Shown in pieces: positions 61,652-64,000 of a stretch of DNA of 64,000 nucleotides; position 1 is the stretch's first letter; each line of letters begins with the position of its first letter. Both the position numbers and the translations under genes were made by a program. The notes below the pieces were generated by a model. The model was given only the letters and a program-made list of their open reading frames with translations. It did not search any database and was not told the origin of the DNA. The DNA comes from Neorhizobium sp. SOG26 (GTDB lineage Bacteria; Pseudomonadota; Alphaproteobacteria; Rhizobiales; Rhizobiaceae), in contig NZ_CP025512.1 in assembly GCF_003491345.1 (NCBI RefSeq), positions 2,835,001 to 2,899,000 on the forward strand, read 5' to 3'.

Positions 61652-64000
61652 TTAGCTTTTCTCCCCTTCGACGATGACGAGCTCGAAAGTGACGCCCACC
61701 GGATTATCACCGCGCACCAGCCGGCCGTGGTAGATAGCGCCATCGGTGTCAACGACTGCTGCATCGAGCGTGGCGCCCAGACCGTCCGCCGCCTTCTCCA
61801 GCCGGCCGTTTTCGATCGCGATTTCCGTGGCGAGACAGACCACGCGACGACCATCCTCAAAGACCGGTTCGTTGATGCTGCCGATCCCGAAGATACGGGC
61901 GTCGGTGATGCCATGCGCGGCACAGACAGTCTCGATTACAGTCGCGACATCCTCGTTCGGCCGGATGCGCAGCAGGATCCCATTGCCGGCGCCGCTTTCA
62001 CCCCTGGCGGAAAACAGCGTGAAGTTGGTTTCGGGATCCGGGATGGAGTCGAAGCTCGCCGCGGCGCTGCCATAACCGTGCACTGCAATCGGCTGGCTGA
62101 CGACACTGTCGAACGGCAGCACATGGCCCATGCGCAAGGCACCTTCGCCCGTGCCCCAGATGCCGTGGCAATGCAGGAACGGCTTGCCGTCGCGTTCACC
62201 AAAGATCGCGGTGGCGCGCTGGAATTTGCCGCCGGCAGCGGGTGCGAAGGTTTCGCTGTACCAGGCGGCATGATCCGAATCCGGCGAGAAGGCCGGCAGG
62301 ACGTAGCGGAACGGATCGCAGGCGCCACCTTCAATTTCCACGAAACCGCCCTTGCAGCCGGCTTCGGAAAACACGCGCGTGATGCCATCAAGGAAAACCT
62401 CGCCGGGCTGGAGTACGCCCTCAAGTGGTTTCATCTCCGCGCGTACCGCCTCGTACCGGAGCGGCGCGACCGGCCCCGGATGCCTGAGCTGGCGCAGCGC
62501 AGGCCTAGCGTCTTTAGCCGGCTTTGAATCCAGCTCGCCGCGCGCCTGCAACTCCTCGCGGATCATCTTCTTGGTGATCTTGCCATAGGCTGATTTCGGC
62601 AGGGCATCCCAGAAGATAAAGCGTTTCGGCACCTTGTAGCGGGACATCTTGCCGTCGATGAAGGCAAACATCTCCGCCTCCGTGACCGACACGCCGGGTT
62701 TTGCAACGCAAACCGCGTAACCGACCTCGCCCCACAGAGGATCCGGCACGCCGAGAACCGCCACTTCGCTGATGGCCGGGTGGGTGAGCAGCTTTTCCTC
62801 GATCTCGCGCGGATAAACGTTCGAGCCGCCGGAGATATACATGTCCGACGCGCGGCCGGTGATGTAGAGGAAGCCCTGCTCGTCCACATGGCCGAGATCG
62901 CCGGTGCGGAACCAGCCATTGCGGAAGGCCTTCTCGTTGGCCTCCGGGTTGTTGTAGTAGCCGGCAAAGACAGCCGGGCCGATGCAGCAGATTTCGCCGG
63001 TTTCGAACGGCGCGACTTCTTCGCCCCTGTCGTTCTGGATGGAGACCTGCATGCCGGTCCGCTCGATGCCGCAGGTGCCGATCCGCCCATGCTCGCCATC
63101 TTCGGCCGAATGCAGTGCCGGCGGCAGGACGGTGATCGCGCCTGTGACTTCGCCAAGGCCGAAATACTGGACGATGACGGGCCCAAGCGTCTTCAGCGCA
63201 CGCTTCTGGTCCTCGCGATACATCGGCGCGCCGGCATAGATGACGTAGCGCAGCGAGGAATGGTCGTGCTTTTCGGCCGCCGGATGCTCGACCATCAGCT
63301 TGAGGATGGTTGGCACGGTGAACATTGTGGAAACGCGCCACTTCTCGATCAACGCCCAGGCGACATCGATATCGAACTTCTCGGTCGGCAGAAGGATGGT
63401 CTTCACCCCATGCGCGACCTGCGTCAGTTGATGGACGCCCGCGCCATGCGAAAGCGGCGCGACAACCAGAGCCGCATCGGCGGAGGTGACGCCCGGCATC
63501 AGGTCGCAGAGGTGGTTGTTGACCACAAATGCCATCTGCCCGTGGGTCAGCACAGCCGCCTTCGGGCGCCCCGTGGTGCCGGAGGTGAAGAAGAACCAGC
63601 ATGGATCATCGCGATCAACGGCCGCCTCGACCGGCTTCTTGCCGGAAAACTCGGTGACGATCGCGTCATAGGACGGGCCGAACCCGGCAGTCCCGATGGC
63701 AATGACGAAGCCGATCTCGGGGTTGTTTTCCCGCGCCACCCGGGCATGATCCGGAAACGAGGCGTTGCAGATCATGCCGGTCGCGCCGCTCGCCTTGGCA
63801 AGATAGGCAACCTCGTCCGGCGTCTGCCGGAAGTTGGTCGGCACCCAGACCGCACCGATGCGGAAGCAGGCGAACATGGACTCAAACATCTGGTTGCAGT
63901 TCTGTGACTGAACCAGGACGCGGTCACCCTTGCCGACGCCGAAACGCTGCTGCAGTGCGGCCGCCATGGCGTCGATGCGGGCTTCGAATTCCGCCCAGGT
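61652..64000 (-). CDS. Acyl-CoA synthetase fused to PPC/DUF296-type region (5' end outside window)
   Basis: The frame is open to the window edge, so the start lies beyond 64000; 782 codons are visible. The first ~490 are an ANL-superfamily AMP-forming synthetase: FFTSGTTGRPKAAVLTH (P-loop), YFGLGEVTGAITVLP, GWFRTGDLGHVDEQGFLYITGR, and the catalytic Lys in PKSAYGKITKKMI. The chain then continues in frame through a short Pro/Arg-rich linker into a region beginning LRQLRHPGPVAPLRYEAV. It contains one PPC-like unit with FLHCHGIWGTGEGALRMGHVLP and a second ending GRLVRGDNPVGVTFELVIVEG. I know such DUF296/PPC proteins as separate products in related bacteria; the fusion looks unusual. The SDR gene follows directly. 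Confidence 0.85.
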   Translation of the reverse strand, partial: TWAEFEARIDAMAAALQQRFGVGKGDRVLVQSQNCNQMFESMFACFRIGAVWVPTNFRQTPDEVAYLAKASGATGMICNASFPDHARVARENNPEIGFVIAIGTAGFGPSYDAIVTEFSGKKPVEAAVDRDDPCWFFFTSGTTGRPKAAVLTHGQMAFVVNNHLCDLMPGVTSADAALVVAPLSHGAGVHQLTQVAHGVKTILLPTEKFDIDVAWALIEKWRVSTMFTVPTILKLMVEHPAAEKHDHSSLRYVIYAGAPMYREDQKRALKTLGPVIVQYFGLGEVTGAITVLPPALHSAEDGEHGRIGTCGIERTGMQVSIQNDRGEEVAPFETGEICCIGPAVFAGYYNNPEANEKAFRNGWFRTGDLGHVDEQGFLYITGRASDMYISGGSNVYPREIEEKLLTHPAISEVAVLGVPDPLWGEVGYAVCVAKPGVSVTEAEMFAFIDGKMSRYKVPKRFIFWDALPKSAYGKITKKMIREELQARGELDSKPAKDARPALRQLRHPGPVAPLRYEAVRAEMKPLEGVLQPGEVFLDGITRVFSEAGCKGGFVEIEGGACDPFRYVLPAFSPDSDHAAWYSETFAPAAGGKFQRATAIFGERDGKPFLHCHGIWGTGEGALRMGHVLPFDSVVSQPIAVHGYGSAAASFDSIPDPETNFTLFSARGESGAGNGILLRIRPNEDVATVIETVCAAHGITDARIFGIGSINEPVFEDGRRVVCLATEIAIENGRLEKAADGLGATLDAAVVDTDGAIYHGRLVRGDNPVGVTFELVIVEGEKS

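Noticed and set aside
1..64000. CRISPR arrays, tRNA or rRNA genes, insertion sequences, prophage genes
   Set aside because: No regularly spaced repeats, no cloverleaf-like segments with the T-loop motif, no transposase or phage proteins were recognised anywhere in the window.

Overview
The window is about 64 kb of high-GC alphaproteobacterial chromosome, almost certainly from a Rhizobiaceae member (Rhizobium / Agrobacterium / Sinorhizobium group). The evidence is the pair ndvA and a 2831-codon ndvB for cyclic beta-1,2-glucan, an RpoH2-type heat-shock sigma factor beside a CarD regulator, phaAB with phaR, a rhizobial-type pyruvate carboxylase, and DNA motifs matching the alphaproteobacterial EcfG/RpoE2 stress promoter. 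Nearly all genes are ordinary core or conserved chromosomal genes. I see no prophage, insertion sequence, CRISPR array, rRNA or tRNA.

Layout. 1-1.9 kb: the 3' end of an Uup-type ABC-F gene, a stand-alone receiver protein and a VOC protein. 1.9-5.4 kb: a TPP riboswitch followed by thiBPQ (thiamine uptake). 5.6-13.4 kb: an M48 lipoprotein protease, then a minus-strand stress and RNA cluster (SUV3-like helicase, S4 RNA-binding protein, ferredoxin, CarD, RpoH2). 13.7-14.3 kb: two small envelope proteins behind a stress promoter. 14.3-17.2 kb: polyhydroxybutyrate synthesis genes phaB and phaA, and divergent phaR. 17.3-24.3 kb: rpmF, a GST, mtgA, a prenyl diphosphate synthase, a LysE exporter, an OmpA-type lipoprotein, ispG and an MFS transporter. 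24.3-39.4 kb: pyruvate carboxylase, an orphan LuxR-type regulator, ndvA and ndvB. 39.7-43.4 kb: a 46-residue membrane protein, a serine/threonine dehydratase, an EEP-family hydrolase and a cardiolipin synthase. 43.5-52.4 kb: a class III aminotransferase and an AbgB-like amidohydrolase, divergent from a five-gene peptide-type ABC importer. 52.4-53.2 kb: a gene-free stretch rich in palindromes. 53.2-60.8 kb: penicillin-binding protein 1C and an alpha-2-macroglobulin. 60.9-64.0 kb: an SDR oxidoreductase and an acyl-CoA synthetase fused to a PPC/DUF296 region, running off the window end.

The most coherent hidden signal is regulatory. Three perfect EcfG-type promoters (GGAAC-N16/17-CGTT) precede the receiver gene, rpoH2 and the DUF3309 gene, and one near match precedes the 46-residue membrane protein. 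This suggests that the general stress response drives several dispersed loci here. Other points to check are the acyl-CoA synthetase-PPC fusion, a LuxR solo facing ndvA across a perfect dyad, a 60-bp element with 15-bp perfect inverted ends, and a nested palindromic repeat. Several starts are TTG or GTG and were chosen from their ribosome binding sites. I found no clearly novel multi-gene system; the findings are specific leads.
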